From Halopolyspora algeriensis (GTDB lineage: Bacteria; Actinomycetota; Actinomycetes; Mycobacteriales; Pseudonocardiaceae): a DNA stretch of 64,000 nt. The notes under the pieces are model-generated. The model saw only the letters and a program-made list of their open reading frames with translations. It did not search any database and was not told the DNA's origin. The first letter of the stretch is position 1, and each line of letters begins with the position of its first letter. This document shows, in pieces, positions 18,259 to 30,128 of the stretch. The position numbers were made by a program, and so were the translations under genes. Location of the stretch: positions 1 through 64,000 of the forward strand of contig NZ_QPJC01000011.1 in the NCBI RefSeq assembly GCF_003337235.1, read 5' to 3'.

Positions 18259-19527
18259 GTGAGCACGGAGAAATTCGACGACATCGAGCGTGCGTTGGCC
18301 GATATCGCGGCCGGACGGCCGGTGATCGTCGTCGACGACGAGGACCGCGAGAACGAGGGCGATCTGATCTTCGCCGCGGAGAAGGCGACACCGGAGCTGG
18401 TGGCGTTCATGGTGCGCTACACCTCGGGCTACATCTGCGTCGCGCTCACCGGTGAGGACTGCGACCGGCTCGACCTGCCGCCGATGTATCACGTGAACCA
18501 GGACTTGCGTGGGACCGCCTACACCGTGACGGTGGACGCCGCCACCGGCGTCACCACCGGGATCTCGGCCGCCGACCGGGCCCGCACGATCAAGACCCTG
18601 GCCGATGCCGACACCGAGGCGAAAGACCTCAACCGGCCGGGCCATGTCGTCCCGCTTCGTGCTCGCGACGGTGGTGTACTCCGCAGGCCGGGGCACACGG
18701 AGGCCTCTGTGGATCTCGCCCGTCTCGCCGGCCTGAGGTCGGCGGGGGCGCTGTGCGAGATCGTCAGCGAAAAGAGCGAAGGCGAGATGGCTCTTCGCGA
18801 CGAGCTGGAGGTCTTCGCAGGCGAGCACGACCTCGCGCTGATCACGATCGCGGATCTGATCGCCTACCGCCGCCGGTTCGAGCGGCAGGTGGCGCGGGTC
18901 GCCGAGGCGCGCATCCCGACCGAGCACGGCACTTTCCGCACGGTCGGCTACGACAGCCTGCTCGACGGGATCGAGCATCTGGCGCTGATCTACGGCGACA
19001 TCGGCGACGGCGAGGACATCCTCGTGCGCGTGCATTCGGAATGCCTGACCGGAGATGTACTCGGCTCGCTGCGCTGCGACTGCGGCCCGCAGCTCGACGC
19101 GGCGATGGCCAAGGTCGCCGAAGCCGGGCGTGGTGTCGTGCTCTACATGCGCGGGCACGAGGGGCGCGGTATCGGCCTGATGCACAAGCTGCAGGCCTAC
19201 CAGCTGCAGGACAGCGGTGCCGATACCGTCGATGCCAACCTCGAACTGGGAATGGCCGTCGACGGCCGTGACTACGGGCAGGGCGCGCAGATCCTCTACG
19301 ATCTCGGCATCCGGTCGATGCGGCTGCTGACGAACAATCCCGCCAAGCGGATCGGCCTGGAGGGCTACGGCCTGCGTATCGTCGGCCGTGAACCATTGCC
19401 GATCCGTCCGAACGAGGAGAATCTCCGCTATCTGCGTACCAAGCGGGACCGGATGGGCCACGAGCTGGACCATCTCGGCGACGGCGAGGACTCCTCGATC
19501 GGCGGTGACTCGGAGGTGACGGCATGA
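18259..19527 (+). CDS. ribBA: Bifunctional 3,4-dihydroxy-2-butanone-4-phosphate synthase / GTP cyclohydrolase II
   Basis: 422 residues. The N-terminal RibB domain has [19 protein letters not shown] and [19 protein letters not shown], making the four-carbon precursor from ribulose 5-phosphate. The C-terminal RibA domain has [18 protein letters not shown] (about 259-276) with the three zinc Cys, and [12 protein letters not shown]. Both halves look intact, so it feeds both branches of riboflavin synthesis. The GTG start lies 60 nt after ribE, and the gene overlaps ribH by 4 nt. Confidence 0.96.
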   Translation: MSTEKFDDIERALADIAAGRPVIVVDDEDRENEGDLIFAAEKATPELVAFMVRYTSGYICVALTGEDCDRLDLPPMYHVNQDLRGTAYTVTVDAATGVTTGISAADRARTIKTLADADTEAKDLNRPGHVVPLRARDGGVLRRPGHTEASVDLARLAGLRSAGALCEIVSEKSEGEMALRDELEVFAGEHDLALITIADLIAYRRRFERQVARVAEARIPTEHGTFRTVGYDSLLDGIEHLALIYGDIGDGEDILVRVHSECLTGDVLGSLRCDCGPQLDAAMAKVAEAGRGVVLYMRGHEGRGIGLMHKLQAYQLQDSGADTVDANLELGMAVDGRDYGQGAQILYDLGIRSMRLLTNNPAKRIGLEGYGLRIVGREPLPIRPNEENLRYLRTKRDRMGHELDHLGDGEDSSIGGDSEVTA

Positions 19528-20024
19528 GCAGGCAGGGCCGCCCGGAAGCCGCGGTTCCGCAGGTCGGGGACCTGCGGTTGGGCATCGCCGCGATTCGCTG
19601 GCACGCGAGCATCAGCGACCGGCTTCTCGAGCGTGCCCTGACGGCCGCGGGGGAGGCCGGTATCGACGAGCCCACCGTGGTGCGGGTGCCGGGCTCGGTC
19701 GAGCTGCCGGTGGTCTGCCAGCAGCTTGCCCACCAGAACGACGCCGTGGTCGCGCTGGGTGTGGTGATTCGCGGAGGAACGCCGCACTTCGAGTACGTGT
19801 GCGAGTCGGTGACCTCCGGCCTGACGCGGGTGGCACTGGACGAGTCCACGGCGGTGGGCAACGGTGTGCTGACCTGTGACAGCGAGCAGCAGGCCATGGA
19901 CCGTGCCGGGTTCTCCGAATCCGTGGAGGACAAGGGATTCGAAGCCACCGTCGCTGCTCTGGAGACCGCACGGGTGCTGCAGGAGCTGCGCGGTGGGTGG
20001 AGTCGCGAGGGAGGGTTCCTGTGA
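19524..20024 (+). CDS. ribH: 6,7-dimethyl-8-ribityllumazine synthase
   Basis: 166 residues. It condenses the RibB and RibD products into lumazine and forms large icosahedral or pentameric assemblies in the cytosol. Signatures are [47 protein letters not shown] (catalytic His) and [12 protein letters not shown]. The ATG overlaps the ribBA stop (ATGA), and its own stop overlaps the next gene, a tightly coupled operon end. Confidence 0.96.
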   Translation: MSRQGRPEAAVPQVGDLRLGIAAIRWHASISDRLLERALTAAGEAGIDEPTVVRVPGSVELPVVCQQLAHQNDAVVALGVVIRGGTPHFEYVCESVTSGLTRVALDESTAVGNGVLTCDSEQQAMDRAGFSESVEDKGFEATVAALETARVLQELRGGWSREGGFL

Positions 20025-20482
20025 GTGCGCCTGCCGACGGTGCGGGCACGACCGTGGTGGCCCGACCGCGCAAGGTCCGCCGCCTGGTGATTCCCGTGGC
20101 GGCGCTGGTGCTGATCGTGTGCACGGTCGCCGGGATCTTTCTGCAGAACTCCACGACCGGCGTGTTTTTCACCGTGTCCGACCAGGTGGCGATGGTGGGA
20201 ATCGGGGCGGTGCTGGCAGGCATCATCCTGCTGCCGATGCGGCCGCGGATGCGCGCGGACGAGAGCGGGATCGAAGTCCGCAACACCATCAACACGCATC
20301 ACTACACCTGGCCGGAAGTCGAGGGGGTGAGTTTCCCCGACGGTGCGGGGTGGGCACGGGTGGACCTGCCCGACGACGAGTACGAACCGATCCTGGCGAT
20401 CCAGGCGTTCGACGGTGAGCACGCGGTTCGGGCGATGCGGGAACTGCGCGAACTCCGTCGCCACATCGGCCACATCGAGTGA
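20021..20482 (+). CDS. Small membrane protein with a PH-like domain
   Basis: 153 residues from a GTG overlapping the ribH stop. Two hydrophobic helices (about 22-42 and 52-70) are followed by a PH_6-like domain (RMRADESGIEVRNTINTHHY, then TWPEVEGVSFPDG). Proteins of this kind commonly follow ribH in actinobacteria, but their function is unknown. The soluble part is probably cytoplasmic. Translational coupling to ribH suggests a link to flavin metabolism or simply operon convenience; I cannot choose between these. Confidence 0.75.
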   Translation: MSAPADGAGTTVVARPRKVRRLVIPVAALVLIVCTVAGIFLQNSTTGVFFTVSDQVAMVGIGAVLAGIILLPMRPRMRADESGIEVRNTINTHHYTWPEVEGVSFPDGAGWARVDLPDDEYEPILAIQAFDGEHAVRAMRELRELRRHIGHIE

Positions 20483-20520
20483 AGGGCGCCCGAGCCGGCG
20501 CCGGTACGAGGAGAGCGATC

Positions 20521-21543
20521 GTGAGCGTGACCCAGGAGCGGAATCTGCGGCTGGTCCGGGACGAACCGCGCGAGCCCGCGGTGCGGCTCGGTGACATCGC
20601 GCTGCGCAATCGGCTCGTGACCTCCTCCAGCCTGCTCGGCTACGGGGTGGCCAACAAGCCGCTGTTTCGCTGGGGCATGAGCCCCATCTCCACCTTCGTT
20701 CCGCTGGAACGCTTCGGCGCGGTCACGACCCGGACCCTGACCCTGCAGCCCCGCGAGGGGCATTTCGTCCTGCGTGACGACTGGAACCTCAACGAGCTGC
20801 CCGGACTGCTGCGTCGCTACGGCCGGGTGCTTCAGCAGGTCGACGGGGGCTGGCTCAACGCCTTCGGCTGGTGCAACGTCGGTATCGACGCCTACCTGCG
20901 CGACTACTACCCCCGAACCCGGGAGCAGAACAGGATCATCTCGGTGGGCGGTTTCTCCGCCGAGGAATTCGTGACCCTGGTCGACAGGATCAACGCGGCC
21001 GTGCCGACCGGCGAGATCGCCGCCGTCGAGTTCAACGTCTCCTGCCACAACGTCAACTTCGACTTCAACGGCATCATCGAGGAGGTACTGGCCGAGGCGG
21101 TGCCGCGCAGCAACCACCCGGTCATCCTCAAGCTCTCCCCGGACTACGACTACCTCGCCCACGCTCGACTGGCCGCCGCGCACGGGGTCTCGGCGCTCAC
21201 CGCGATCAACACCGTCAAGGGTCTGCGGCTGGATCCGGACACCGGGCAACCACTGCTGAGCAACGGTTTCGGCGGGCTGTCGGGCCGTGCGATCAAGCCG
21301 GTCGGTCTGCGGGTGATCTCCGAGCTGCGCGACGCCGGGGTGACGCTGCCGATCATCGCCACCGGCGGTATCCGCAGCTTCGACGACTGTCGCGAGTACT
21401 TCTGGGCCGGTGCCGATGCGGTCAGCCTCGGCAGCGCGAGCTGGTTCGCCAGCTACCCCGGCTACGCGCTGTCCCCGCTGCATGCCGCGCGGATCCGTCG
21501 CCTGCTCAAGCGCATCGAGCACTACGAACCGCCCCGGCGCTGA
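20521..21543 (+). CDS. Dihydroorotate dehydrogenase-like FMN protein
   Basis: 340 residues from the GTG at 20521, preferred over a GTG at 20479 because GAGGAG lies about 9 nt upstream. The TIM barrel matches the dihydroorotate dehydrogenase superfamily: EFNVSCHNVNF (Cys near 173, the class 1 position), NTVKGL, FGGLSGRAIKPVGLRVI and IIATGGIRS for FMN phosphate. It departs from classical PyrD in having His instead of Pro after the catalytic Cys, and it carries an unusual N-terminus. It could be a true PyrD, a class 1-like paralogue or another flavin dehydrogenase. Position next to the riboflavin operon fits an FMN enzyme but does not prove the substrate. Confidence 0.75.
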   Translation: MSVTQERNLRLVRDEPREPAVRLGDIALRNRLVTSSSLLGYGVANKPLFRWGMSPISTFVPLERFGAVTTRTLTLQPREGHFVLRDDWNLNELPGLLRRYGRVLQQVDGGWLNAFGWCNVGIDAYLRDYYPRTREQNRIISVGGFSAEEFVTLVDRINAAVPTGEIAAVEFNVSCHNVNFDFNGIIEEVLAEAVPRSNHPVILKLSPDYDYLAHARLAAAHGVSALTAINTVKGLRLDPDTGQPLLSNGFGGLSGRAIKPVGLRVISELRDAGVTLPIIATGGIRSFDDCREYFWAGADAVSLGSASWFASYPGYALSPLHAARIRRLLKRIEHYEPPRR

Positions 21544-21583
21544 GCGCCGCCCCACCAACGCGCCCGGGCGTGTCGCGCGCACG

Positions 21584-21589
21584 TAGGGT
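21584..21589 (+). promoter_or_regulatory. Candidate -10 box of a leaderless uvrC transcript
   Basis: TAGGGT lies 6 nt before the uvrC GTG at 21596, and no ribosome-binding site is present. It matches the spacing seen before rpe and the gene at 56896. Confidence 0.5.
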
Positions 21590-21595
21590 GGGGGC

Positions 21596-23728
21596 GTGGC
21601 CGACCCGTCCACCTACCGACCAGCTCCCGGGACGATCCCGGACGCCCCCGGCGTCTACCGCTTCCACGACGCCGAGGGGCGCGTCATCTACGTCGGCAAG
21701 GCGAAAAGCCTGCGCAGCAGGCTCGCCTCCTACTTCGCCGATCTCTCCGGCCTGCATCCGCGCACCCGGCAGATGGTGACCACCGCGACCGGGGTGCGGT
21801 GGACCGTGGTCAACACCGAGGTCGAGGCACTGCAACTCGAATACTCCTGGATCAAGGAGTTCGATCCGCGGTTCAACGTCCGCTACCGCGACGACAAGTC
21901 CTATCCGGTGCTGGCCGTGACGCTGCACGAGCAGTACCCGCGCCTGCACGTCTACCGGGGCCCGCGCAAGAAGGGCGTGCGCTACTTCGGCCCGTACGCC
22001 CACGCCTGGGCCATCCGCGAAACCCTGGACATGCTGCTGCGCGTCTTCCCGGCCCGCACGTGCTCCGACGGGGTGTTCAAGCGCCACGCGCAGATCGGGC
22101 GGCCGTGCCTGCTCGGCTACATCGACAAGTGCTCGGCGCCCTGCGTCGGTCGCGTCGACGCCGATCAGCACCGCGCCATCGTCGACGACTTCTGCGACTT
22201 CCTGGCCGGGCGCACGGACGCGATGATGCGCAGGCTCGACAAGGAGATGCAGCAGGCCTCCGAGGAGCTGCAGTTCGAGCGGGCCGCGCGGCTGCGCGAC
22301 GACCTGGAGGCGCTGCGCCGGGCGATGGAGAAGCAGGCCGTCGTGCTCGGCGACGGCACCGACGCCGACGTGGCCGCCTTCGCCGAGGACGAGCTGGCCG
22401 CCGCGGTGCAGGTGTTCCACGTCCGCGGCGGGCGCGTGCGCGGGCAGCGCGGGTGGGTGATCGACAAGGTCGAACAGACCTCGACCACGGAACTGACCGA
22501 GCAGTTCCTCACCCAGTTCTACGGTGAGCAGGCTTCCCTGGCCGAGCAGGCCGACGCCGGAGGGGGCAGCCCCGTGCCGCGCGAGGTGCTGGTGCCGCAG
22601 CTGCCCGAGGATCCCGACGCGGTCGGGCAATGGCTCAGCGGCCTCCGGGGCAGCCGGGTCACCCTGCGCGTGCCGCAGCGCGGCGACAAGCGCACCCTGC
22701 TGGAAACCGTGGAGCGCAACGCGAAGGAAGCCTTCGCCCAGTACAAGCTGCGCCGGGCCGGGGACATCACGGCCAGGTCGGCGGCCCTGCAGGAACTGCA
22801 GGAGGCCCTGGCCCTCGACAGCGCGCCGCTGCGGATCGAATGCGTCGACGTCAGCCACATCCAGGGCAGCGACGTCGTCGCCTCGCTGGTGGTGTTCGAG
22901 GACGGCGTTGCCCGCAAGTCCGAGTACCGACGTTTCTCGATCCGCCAGGGCGCCGAAGGCGGCGACGTCGGCTCGATCGCCGAGGTCGTCCGGCGCCGCT
23001 TCGCCCGCTACCTCAAAGAGGCCGAGACCGGGGCCGAGGGGGGAGCCGGCTCCGAGGCCGGCGCTTTCGCATCCGAAGCCACCCCCCAGGGTGTGCAACC
23101 CGACGCCACCGCCGCCCTCGCGGCCGAGGACGCTGCCGCGAACGGTGATCCGGCGGCGGGAGACGAGCCGGTGACCGACAACACCGAGCCGAATCCCGGT
23201 ATCGACCCCGGGACGGGGCGCCCGCGCAAGTTCGCCTACCCGCCGAACCTGCTGGTCGTCGACGGCGGCGCACCGCAGGCCAACGCCGCCGCCGATGCGC
23301 TGGCGGAGCTGGGGATCACCGACGTGGCGGTGATCGGTCTGGCCAAGCGGCTGGAGGAGGTGTGGTTGCCCGCAGAACCCGACCCGGTGATCCTCGCTCG
23401 CACCAGTGAGGCGCTCTACCTGCTACAACGGGTCCGTGACGAGGCTCACCGCTTCGCGGTCACCTATCACAGGCAGAAACGGTCCACACGCATGACAAGC
23501 TCCGAACTGGATGCGATCCCGGGCCTGGGGCAGACGCGCAAGGCGGCGCTGCTGAAGCATTTCGGATCGGTGCGCAAGATTCGGCAGGCCGGCGTCGACG
23601 AGATCAGCGCGGTTCCCGGGTTCGGGCGGAAAACCGCCGAGACGGTCCGGGAGTCCCTGAACGGGGCTTCGAAGGACGGGGTCTCGACGGACGGGGCATC
23701 GGACCGGACCGAAGGGGAGGGGCATTGA
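21596..23728 (+). CDS. uvrC: Excinuclease ABC subunit C
   Basis: 710 residues. UvrC makes both incisions in nucleotide excision repair. The N-terminal GIY-YIG nuclease domain shows [18 protein letters not shown], the UVR domain binding UvrB is near [18 protein letters not shown], the RNase H-like endonuclease domain contains [20 protein letters not shown] and NLLVVDGG, and two helix-hairpin-helix motifs end the protein. An acidic Ala/Gly-rich insertion at about 475-541 splits the RNase H-like domain, making the protein longer than most. It overlaps rapZ by 4 nt; uvrC-rapZ-yvcK-whiA is the conserved actinobacterial order. Confidence 0.96.
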   Translation: MADPSTYRPAPGTIPDAPGVYRFHDAEGRVIYVGKAKSLRSRLASYFADLSGLHPRTRQMVTTATGVRWTVVNTEVEALQLEYSWIKEFDPRFNVRYRDDKSYPVLAVTLHEQYPRLHVYRGPRKKGVRYFGPYAHAWAIRETLDMLLRVFPARTCSDGVFKRHAQIGRPCLLGYIDKCSAPCVGRVDADQHRAIVDDFCDFLAGRTDAMMRRLDKEMQQASEELQFERAARLRDDLEALRRAMEKQAVVLGDGTDADVAAFAEDELAAAVQVFHVRGGRVRGQRGWVIDKVEQTSTTELTEQFLTQFYGEQASLAEQADAGGGSPVPREVLVPQLPEDPDAVGQWLSGLRGSRVTLRVPQRGDKRTLLETVERNAKEAFAQYKLRRAGDITARSAALQELQEALALDSAPLRIECVDVSHIQGSDVVASLVVFEDGVARKSEYRRFSIRQGAEGGDVGSIAEVVRRRFARYLKEAETGAEGGAGSEAGAFASEATPQGVQPDATAALAAEDAAANGDPAAGDEPVTDNTEPNPGIDPGTGRPRKFAYPPNLLVVDGGAPQANAAADALAELGITDVAVIGLAKRLEEVWLPAEPDPVILARTSEALYLLQRVRDEAHRFAVTYHRQKRSTRMTSSELDAIPGLGQTRKAALLKHFGSVRKIRQAGVDEISAVPGFGRKTAETVRESLNGASKDGVSTDGASDRTEGEGH

Positions 23729-24603
23729 ACGAGGAGCAGTCGGGCATCGAAGTGGCGGTGGTCAGCGGTCTGTCGGGGGCGGGCCGGAGTACCGCTGCGA
23801 AGTGTCTGGAGGATCTCGGCTGGTTCGTCGTGGACAACCTGCCGCCGGAACTGATCTCGACGATGGTCGAACTCGGAGCCCGCTCCAGCGGTGCCATCAC
23901 CAAGGTCGCCGTGGTGATGGACGTGCGCAGCAGGGCGTTCACCGAGGACCTCGGATCGGTCATCAAGGACCTGGACGCGCGCGGCTACAAACCCCGGGTG
24001 CTGTTCCTGGAGGCCACCGACGAGGTCCTCGTCCGGCGCTTCGAGCAGGTCCGCCGGGAACATCCACTGCAGGGCGGGGGCAGGCTGGCCGACGGGATCG
24101 CCGCCGAGCGGTCGCTGCTGTCGAAGCTGCGAGCCGAGGCGGACCTGGTCCTGGACACGACGGGACTGTCGGTGCACCAGCTGCGTGCCAAGATCGAGGA
24201 TGCCTTCGGCACGGAGATGACCACCAACACGCGCGTGACCGTGCTGTCCTTCGGCTACAAGTACGGCCTGCCGATGGACTCCGATCTGGTGATGGACTGC
24301 CGGTTTCTGCCCAATCCCTTCTGGATCCCGGAACTGCGCGAGTTCAGCGGTCTCGACGACGAGGTGCGCAACTACGTGCTCGGTCAGGAAGGGGCCGAGG
24401 AGTTCCTGCGCGAGTACCAGAAGCTGTTGCGGCTGGTCGGTGCCGGCTATCACCGGGAGGGCAAGCGGTACCTGACGCTGGCCATGGGGTGTACGGGCGG
24501 CAAGCACCGCAGCGTGACACTGGCCGAGGAGCTGGCCAGACGCCTGGCCGACGAGGACGGGGTGCAGGTCAAGACCGTTCACCGGGACCTGGGGCGCGAG
24601 TGA
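23725..24603 (+). CDS. rapZ: RapZ/YvcJ-family RNase adapter, P-loop protein
   Basis: 292 residues, starting with TTG that overlaps the uvrC stop; GGGAGGGG lies just upstream. The P-loop is GLSGAGRST (about 15-23), followed by [13 protein letters not shown]. The C-terminal signature [20 protein letters not shown] is characteristic. The E. coli protein is an adapter for RNase E in amino-sugar control. In Gram-positives the related YvcJ binds and hydrolyses nucleotides, and its role here is uncertain. It is co-translated with uvrC and yvcK. Confidence 0.93.
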   Translation: MNEEQSGIEVAVVSGLSGAGRSTAAKCLEDLGWFVVDNLPPELISTMVELGARSSGAITKVAVVMDVRSRAFTEDLGSVIKDLDARGYKPRVLFLEATDEVLVRRFEQVRREHPLQGGGRLADGIAAERSLLSKLRAEADLVLDTTGLSVHQLRAKIEDAFGTEMTTNTRVTVLSFGYKYGLPMDSDLVMDCRFLPNPFWIPELREFSGLDDEVRNYVLGQEGAEEFLREYQKLLRLVGAGYHREGKRYLTLAMGCTGGKHRSVTLAEELARRLADEDGVQVKTVHRDLGRE

Positions 24604-25616
24604 GTGTCGAGCAGGACGGCCGCCCCGACACCACGGCGCGGACCGAACGCCCGTTGCGCGCCGTGGCGCTCGGGGGCGGCCACGGGTTGCAGGCGAGCCT
24701 GGCCGCGCTGCGGCAGTTGACCTCCGATGTGACCGCCGTGGTCACGGTCGCCGACGACGGTGGCTCCTCGGGTCGACTGCGTCGCGAACTGGGCATGCTG
24801 CCTCCGGGAGATCTGCGCAAGGCACTGGCCGCCCTGTCGTCGGCCGACACGTCCGGGCAGATGTGGTCGCAGGTCTTCGAGCACCGCTTCGGCGGCAACG
24901 GCGCGTTGGCCGGGCACGCGGTGGGCAATCTCGTGCTGGCGGGGTTGCTCGAAGTGCTGGAGGACCCGGTCGAGGTGCTGGATCAGGCCTGCTGCCTGCT
25001 CGGGGTTCGGGGCAGGGTGCTGCCGATGTCGGCCGCGCCGGTGGACATGGAGGCCGACGTCACCGGGTTGGACACCGACCCCCGAGCGATTCGCACGATC
25101 CGGGGACAAGTCGCGATTGCAAGTACACCCGGTCGGGTAAAAGAAATTCGTCTCTTCACGACCGACGGGCAACGCAAGCAGCCCATCGCCACCCCGGAGG
25201 CGGTCCGTGCCGTCTTCGACGCCGACGTGGTGGTACTCGGCCCCGGATCCTGGTTTACCAGCGTTCTTCCGCATGTGATGGTGCCCGAACTGCGCGAGGC
25301 GCTGGTGACCACACGGGCTCACCGCCTCGTCGTGCTCAATCTCGTCCCCCAGCCCGGAGAGACCGCGGGCTTCTCACCGGAACAACACCTCCACGTACTC
25401 TCACAGCACGCACCGCGACTGCGGGTGGACGCGGTCCTGGCGGATACGGCTTCCGTGCCCACTCCTGATCGTCTTCGCGCTGCGGCGGCGGAGCTGGGTG
25501 CGCAGACTTTGCTTGATCAGGTCGCCACATCGGCATCACCGGGCAGGCACGAGCCCGGTGCGTTGGCGGCGTGCCTGGCGGCCGCACTGGAGAGGAGGAC
25601 GGATTGGTGGCGATGA
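24600..25616 (+). CDS. yvcK: YvcK/CuvA-family protein (gluconeogenesis factor, CofD-like fold)
   Basis: 338 residues from a GTG overlapping the rapZ stop. Motifs include [15 protein letters not shown] at the start of the domain, [18 protein letters not shown], and [14 protein letters not shown], all typical of the YvcK group, which binds UDP-sugars and is required for normal cell shape and growth on gluconeogenic carbon in Bacillus and mycobacteria. The N-terminal 20 residues are variable. It overlaps whiA by 10 nt. The conserved uvrC-rapZ-yvcK-whiA cluster supports the call. Confidence 0.92.
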   Translation: MSVEQDGRPDTTARTERPLRAVALGGGHGLQASLAALRQLTSDVTAVVTVADDGGSSGRLRRELGMLPPGDLRKALAALSSADTSGQMWSQVFEHRFGGNGALAGHAVGNLVLAGLLEVLEDPVEVLDQACCLLGVRGRVLPMSAAPVDMEADVTGLDTDPRAIRTIRGQVAIASTPGRVKEIRLFTTDGQRKQPIATPEAVRAVFDADVVVLGPGSWFTSVLPHVMVPELREALVTTRAHRLVVLNLVPQPGETAGFSPEQHLHVLSQHAPRLRVDAVLADTASVPTPDRLRAAAAELGAQTLLDQVATSASPGRHEPGALAACLAAALERRTDWWR

Positions 25617-26635
25617 CCTCGGCGGTCAAAGACGAGCTGAGCCGGTTGCCGGTGACCAAGGCATGCTGCCGGAAGTCCGAGGTGTCCTCACTGCTGCGCT
25701 TCGCCGGCGGCCTGCACATCGTGGCGGGACGCGTGGTGGTGGAAGCCGAGCTGGACACCGGTTCCACCGCGCGGCGACTGCGTGGGGAGATTCACGAGCT
25801 GTTCGGTCACCACTCCGACGTGCACATGATCACGTCGGGAGGCTTGCGCAAGGGCACGCGTTACGTGGTGCGCGTGGTCCGGGACGGCGAGAGCCTGGCC
25901 CGCCAGACCGGCCTGCTGGACCCGAGGGGACGCCCGGTGCGCGGGCTGCCCGCGCATGTCGTGTCCGGAGGCGCCTGCGACGCAGAGGCGGCGTGGCGCG
26001 GTGCGTTCCTCGCGCACGGGTCGCTGACCGAACCCGGCCGGTCGTCGTCACTGGAGGTGACCTGCCCGGGACCGGAGTCGGCGCTGGCGCTGGTCGGGGC
26101 CGCGCGCAGGCTGGAGGTGCAGGCGAAGTCGCGGGAGGTCCGGGGAGCGGACCGGGTCGTGGTGCGCGACGGGGATGCCATCGGGGCGCTGCTGACCCGC
26201 CTCGGGGCGCACACGAGCGTGCTGTCCTGGGAGGAACGCCGTATGCGGCGCGAGGTCCGCGCCACCGCCAACCGCCTGGCCAACTTCGACGACGCGAACC
26301 TGCGACGCTCGGCCCGCGCGGCCGTGGCCTCCGCGGCACGGGTCGAGCGCGGCCTGGAACTGCTGGGGTCCTCGGTGCCGGAGCACCTGCTCGTCGCGGG
26401 TCGGCTGCGTCTGGAACATCGGCAGGCGTCCTTGGAGGAGCTCGGACAGCTCGCCGACCCGCCGATGACCAAGGACGCCGTCGCCGGGCGGATCCGGCGG
26501 CTGCTGGCGATGGCGGACAAGCGTGCCCGCGAGCTCGACGTGCCGGACACCGAGTCCGCGGTGACGGCCGAAATGCTGGATGCCCACACCGCCACGCACA
26601 CCTCCGCGCGCACCGATGCCCAGGCCGAGGTGTGA
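25607..26635 (+). CDS. whiA: DNA-binding protein WhiA (sporulation/division regulator)
   Basis: 342 residues. The GTG at 25607 gives the N-terminus [23 protein letters not shown] found in this family, with AGGAGG about 10 nt upstream. The N-terminal part resembles LAGLIDADG homing endonucleases without nuclease activity, and the C-terminal part (about 225-320) is a helix-turn-helix domain including [21 protein letters not shown]. In Streptomyces, WhiA works with WhiB to start sporulation septation. Here it is the last gene of the uvrC operon. The 123 nt to gap hold a candidate gap promoter. Confidence 0.96.
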   Translation: MAMTSAVKDELSRLPVTKACCRKSEVSSLLRFAGGLHIVAGRVVVEAELDTGSTARRLRGEIHELFGHHSDVHMITSGGLRKGTRYVVRVVRDGESLARQTGLLDPRGRPVRGLPAHVVSGGACDAEAAWRGAFLAHGSLTEPGRSSSLEVTCPGPESALALVGAARRLEVQAKSREVRGADRVVVRDGDAIGALLTRLGAHTSVLSWEERRMRREVRATANRLANFDDANLRRSARAAVASAARVERGLELLGSSVPEHLLVAGRLRLEHRQASLEELGQLADPPMTKDAVAGRIRRLLAMADKRARELDVPDTESAVTAEMLDAHTATHTSARTDAQAEV

Positions 26636-27769
<1,134 letters not shown>

Positions 27770-27813
27770 TTCGAGGTACCAGGGCCGTTTCGTAGCGGCA
27801 TGCTCAGCGGAAC

Positions 27814-27900
27814 CTCAGGCGCCGCCTCGACTGTGGGATCCCCGACATCATGTGGCCACCCACACCACGTCGGGGCTGTCCGCGCGAGGCGACGCCTGAG
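27814..27900. repeat. Nested palindromic element between gap and pgk
   Basis: The outer arms are CTCAGGCGCCGCCTCG (27814-27829) and CGAGGCGACGCCTGAG (27885-27900), 16 bp with one mismatch. Nested inside is a perfect CCCCGAC/GTCGGGG pair (27840-27846 and 27869-27875). Both ends are flanked by AACC, at 27811-27814 on the left and 27901-27904 on the right. It could be a gap terminator or attenuator, a processing site, or a small dispersed repeat. The remaining gap-pgk intergenic sequence holds no gene I can support, only the pgk ribosome-binding site. Confidence 0.7.
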
Positions 27901-28034
27901 AACCCGCGGCGGTGCCGGTTGCGTGCATGGTGAAAGCGGATGGCACCGCTTGCGGAACTGCCCTGGAAGAGCCCATTCGGACCGTTTTCGGCCGGGATCG
28001 ACTTTTCCCGGAACCTTGGCGAGGAGCGACAGGC

Positions 28035-29237
28035 GTGAAAAACCTCGACGATCTGCTCTCCGAGGGGGTGCAGGGCCGGTACGTGCTCGTGCGTGCCGAC
28101 CTCAACGTCCCCCTGGACGGCGAGACCATCACCGACGACGGCCGTGTCCGGGCGTCCGTGCCGACCATCGACAAGCTCGCCTCCGCCGGCGCGCGGGTCG
28201 TGGTCACCGCCCATCTGGGTCGCCCGAAGGGGGCGCCGGATCCGCAGTTCTCCCTGGCTCCGGTTGCTCGCCGGCTCGGTGAGCTGCTCGGCGCCGAAGT
28301 GGCTCTGGCCGACGACGTGGTGGCCTCCTCGGCCCATGCCGTCGTGAGAGGGATGGCCGACGGCTCGGTCGCCCTGCTGGAGAACGTCCGTTTCGACGCG
28401 CGGGAAACCAGCAAGGACGACGCCGAGCGCGAGGGTCTGGCCGACGACCTGGTGGGCCTGGTCGGCAGCGATGCCGCTTTCGTCTCCGACGGTTTCGGCG
28501 TCGTGCACCGCAAGCAGGCCTCGGTCTACGACGTGGCGAAGAAGCTGCCGGGATTCGCGGGCGGCCTGGTCCTGGACGAGGTCGACGTCCTGCGGACGCT
28601 GACCGGGGACCCGCAGCGCCCCTATGTCGTCGTGCTGGGCGGATCGAAGGTCTCGGACAAGCTCGGCGTGATCACCGCGCTGCTGCCGAAGGTCGACAAA
28701 CTGGTCATCGGCGGGGGCATGGCCTACACCTTCCTGGCGGCCCAGGGCCACGATGTCGGCGGCTCGCTGCTGCAGGAGGATCAGATCGCCTCCACGCGGC
28801 AACTGCTCGACGAGCACGGTGACAAGCTCGTCCTGCCGGTGGACGTCGTGGTCGCCGACCGGTTCGCCGCCGATGCGCAGACCCAGGTGGTGCCCGCGGA
28901 ATCCATCCCCACCGGTTGGCAGGGTCTGGACATCGGACCGCGGAGCGCAGATCGGTTCGCCGAGCTGCTCGGCACGGCACGCACGGTGTTCTGGAACGGT
29001 CCTGCCGGGGTTTTCGAATTCGCCGCGTTCGCCGAAGGCACCCGGAAGGTGGCCCGTGCCATCGCGGATTCCGATGCGTTCAGCGTCGTCGGCGGAGGTG
29101 ACTCGGCCGCGGCCGTGCGCAGCCTGGGACTGCCCGAGGACGGTTTCTCGCACATCTCCACCGGGGGCGGGGCCTCCCTCGAATTCCTGGAAGGGCAGGA
29201 ACTCCCCGGTGTCGCGGTCCTGGAAGGAAGAGGCTGA
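28035..29237 (+). CDS. pgk: Phosphoglycerate kinase
   Basis: 400 residues from the GTG at 28035 preceded by GAGGAG. It transfers phosphate from 1,3-bisphosphoglycerate to ADP. Motifs: [14 protein letters not shown] (substrate binding), [35 protein letters not shown], the nucleotide-binding [11 protein letters not shown] and [15 protein letters not shown]. The longer in-frame reading upstream lacks family features. It is 2 nt from tpiA, so the two are co-transcribed. Confidence 0.97.
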   Translation: MKNLDDLLSEGVQGRYVLVRADLNVPLDGETITDDGRVRASVPTIDKLASAGARVVVTAHLGRPKGAPDPQFSLAPVARRLGELLGAEVALADDVVASSAHAVVRGMADGSVALLENVRFDARETSKDDAEREGLADDLVGLVGSDAAFVSDGFGVVHRKQASVYDVAKKLPGFAGGLVLDEVDVLRTLTGDPQRPYVVVLGGSKVSDKLGVITALLPKVDKLVIGGGMAYTFLAAQGHDVGGSLLQEDQIASTRQLLDEHGDKLVLPVDVVVADRFAADAQTQVVPAESIPTGWQGLDIGPRSADRFAELLGTARTVFWNGPAGVFEFAAFAEGTRKVARAIADSDAFSVVGGGDSAAAVRSLGLPEDGFSHISTGGGASLEFLEGQELPGVAVLEGRG

Positions 29238-29239
29238 GC

Positions 29240-30025
29240 ATGGCCAGGCAACCCCTGATCGCCGGTAACTGGAAGATGAACCTGAACCACCTCGAAGCCA
29301 TCGCGTTGGTGCAGAAGGTGGCCTTCGCGTTGCCGGAGAAGTACTTCGACAAGGTGGAGGTGGCGGTTCTGCCGCCGTTCACCGACCTGCGCGGCGTGCA
29401 GACGCTGGTCGAGGGCGACAAGCTGCTGCTCCGGTACGGGGCGCAGGACGTTTCCGACCAGGACTCCGGCGCTTACACCGGTGACGTGTCCGCACCGATG
29501 CTGGCCAAGCTCGGCTGCAGCTATGTGGTGGTGGGGCACTCGGAACGCCGGGAGCATCACGCCGAAACCGACGAACTGATCAACCGCAAGGCCCGTGCGG
29601 TGCTCAAGAACGACATGGCGCCGATCCTGTGCGTCGGTGAGCAGCTGGAGGTCCGCGAGGCGGGCAACCACGTCGAGCACTGCACCACCCAACTCCTCAA
29701 CGGGCTCAAAGGGCTCAAGGCCGATCAGGTCCGCAGGACCGTGGTCGCCTACGAGCCCGTCTGGGCGATCGGTACCGGGAAGGTGGCCACCGCCGAGGAC
29801 GCGCAGGAGGTGTGCGGGGCCCTGCGGACCGCGCTGGCCGACAAGTACGGCACGGAGGTCTCCGAGGAGGTGCGGGTTCTCTACGGGGGTTCGGTGAAGT
29901 CGAGCAACATCACCGAGCTGATCGGCCAGTCCGACATCGACGGCGGCCTCGTGGGCGGCGCCAGCCTCAACGGTGACGAATTCGCCAAGATGAGCGCGAT
30001 GGCCGCGGGCGGCCCGCTGCCATGA
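29240..30025 (+). CDS. tpiA: Triosephosphate isomerase
   Basis: 261 residues. It interconverts dihydroxyacetone phosphate and glyceraldehyde 3-phosphate. Active-site signatures are GNWKMN (Lys), VVGHSERR (His), [13 protein letters not shown] (Glu) and YGGSVKSSN plus GGLVGGASL for phosphate. It starts 2 nt after pgk with GGAAGAGG just upstream and ends at a strong hairpin, the end of the pgk-tpiA unit. Confidence 0.97.
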   Translation: MARQPLIAGNWKMNLNHLEAIALVQKVAFALPEKYFDKVEVAVLPPFTDLRGVQTLVEGDKLLLRYGAQDVSDQDSGAYTGDVSAPMLAKLGCSYVVVGHSERREHHAETDELINRKARAVLKNDMAPILCVGEQLEVREAGNHVEHCTTQLLNGLKGLKADQVRRTVVAYEPVWAIGTGKVATAEDAQEVCGALRTALADKYGTEVSEEVRVLYGGSVKSSNITELIGQSDIDGGLVGGASLNGDEFAKMSAMAAGGPLP

Positions 30026-30034
30026 CGTCCTCCT

Positions 30035-30075
30035 CCGGGGAGGAAGCGGTGAGCCGGACGGCCGTTCCTCCCCGG
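30035..30075 (+). terminator. Terminator after tpiA
   Basis: A perfect 11-bp stem (CCGGGGAGGAA, 30035-30045, with TTCCTCCCCGG, 30065-30075) around a 19-nt loop begins 9 nt after the tpiA stop codon. Confidence 0.65.
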
Positions 30076-30089
30076 GCACCCCGACCCGG

Positions 30090-30095
30090 TAGGCT
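30090..30095 (+). promoter_or_regulatory. Candidate -10 box of the secG promoter
   Basis: TAGGCT lies after the tpiA terminator and about 33 nt before secG, consistent with independent transcription of secG. No clear -35. Confidence 0.35.
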
Positions 30096-30128
30096 GTGGC
30101 CGCGAACCGCTGTGCGAACGAGGACGGT

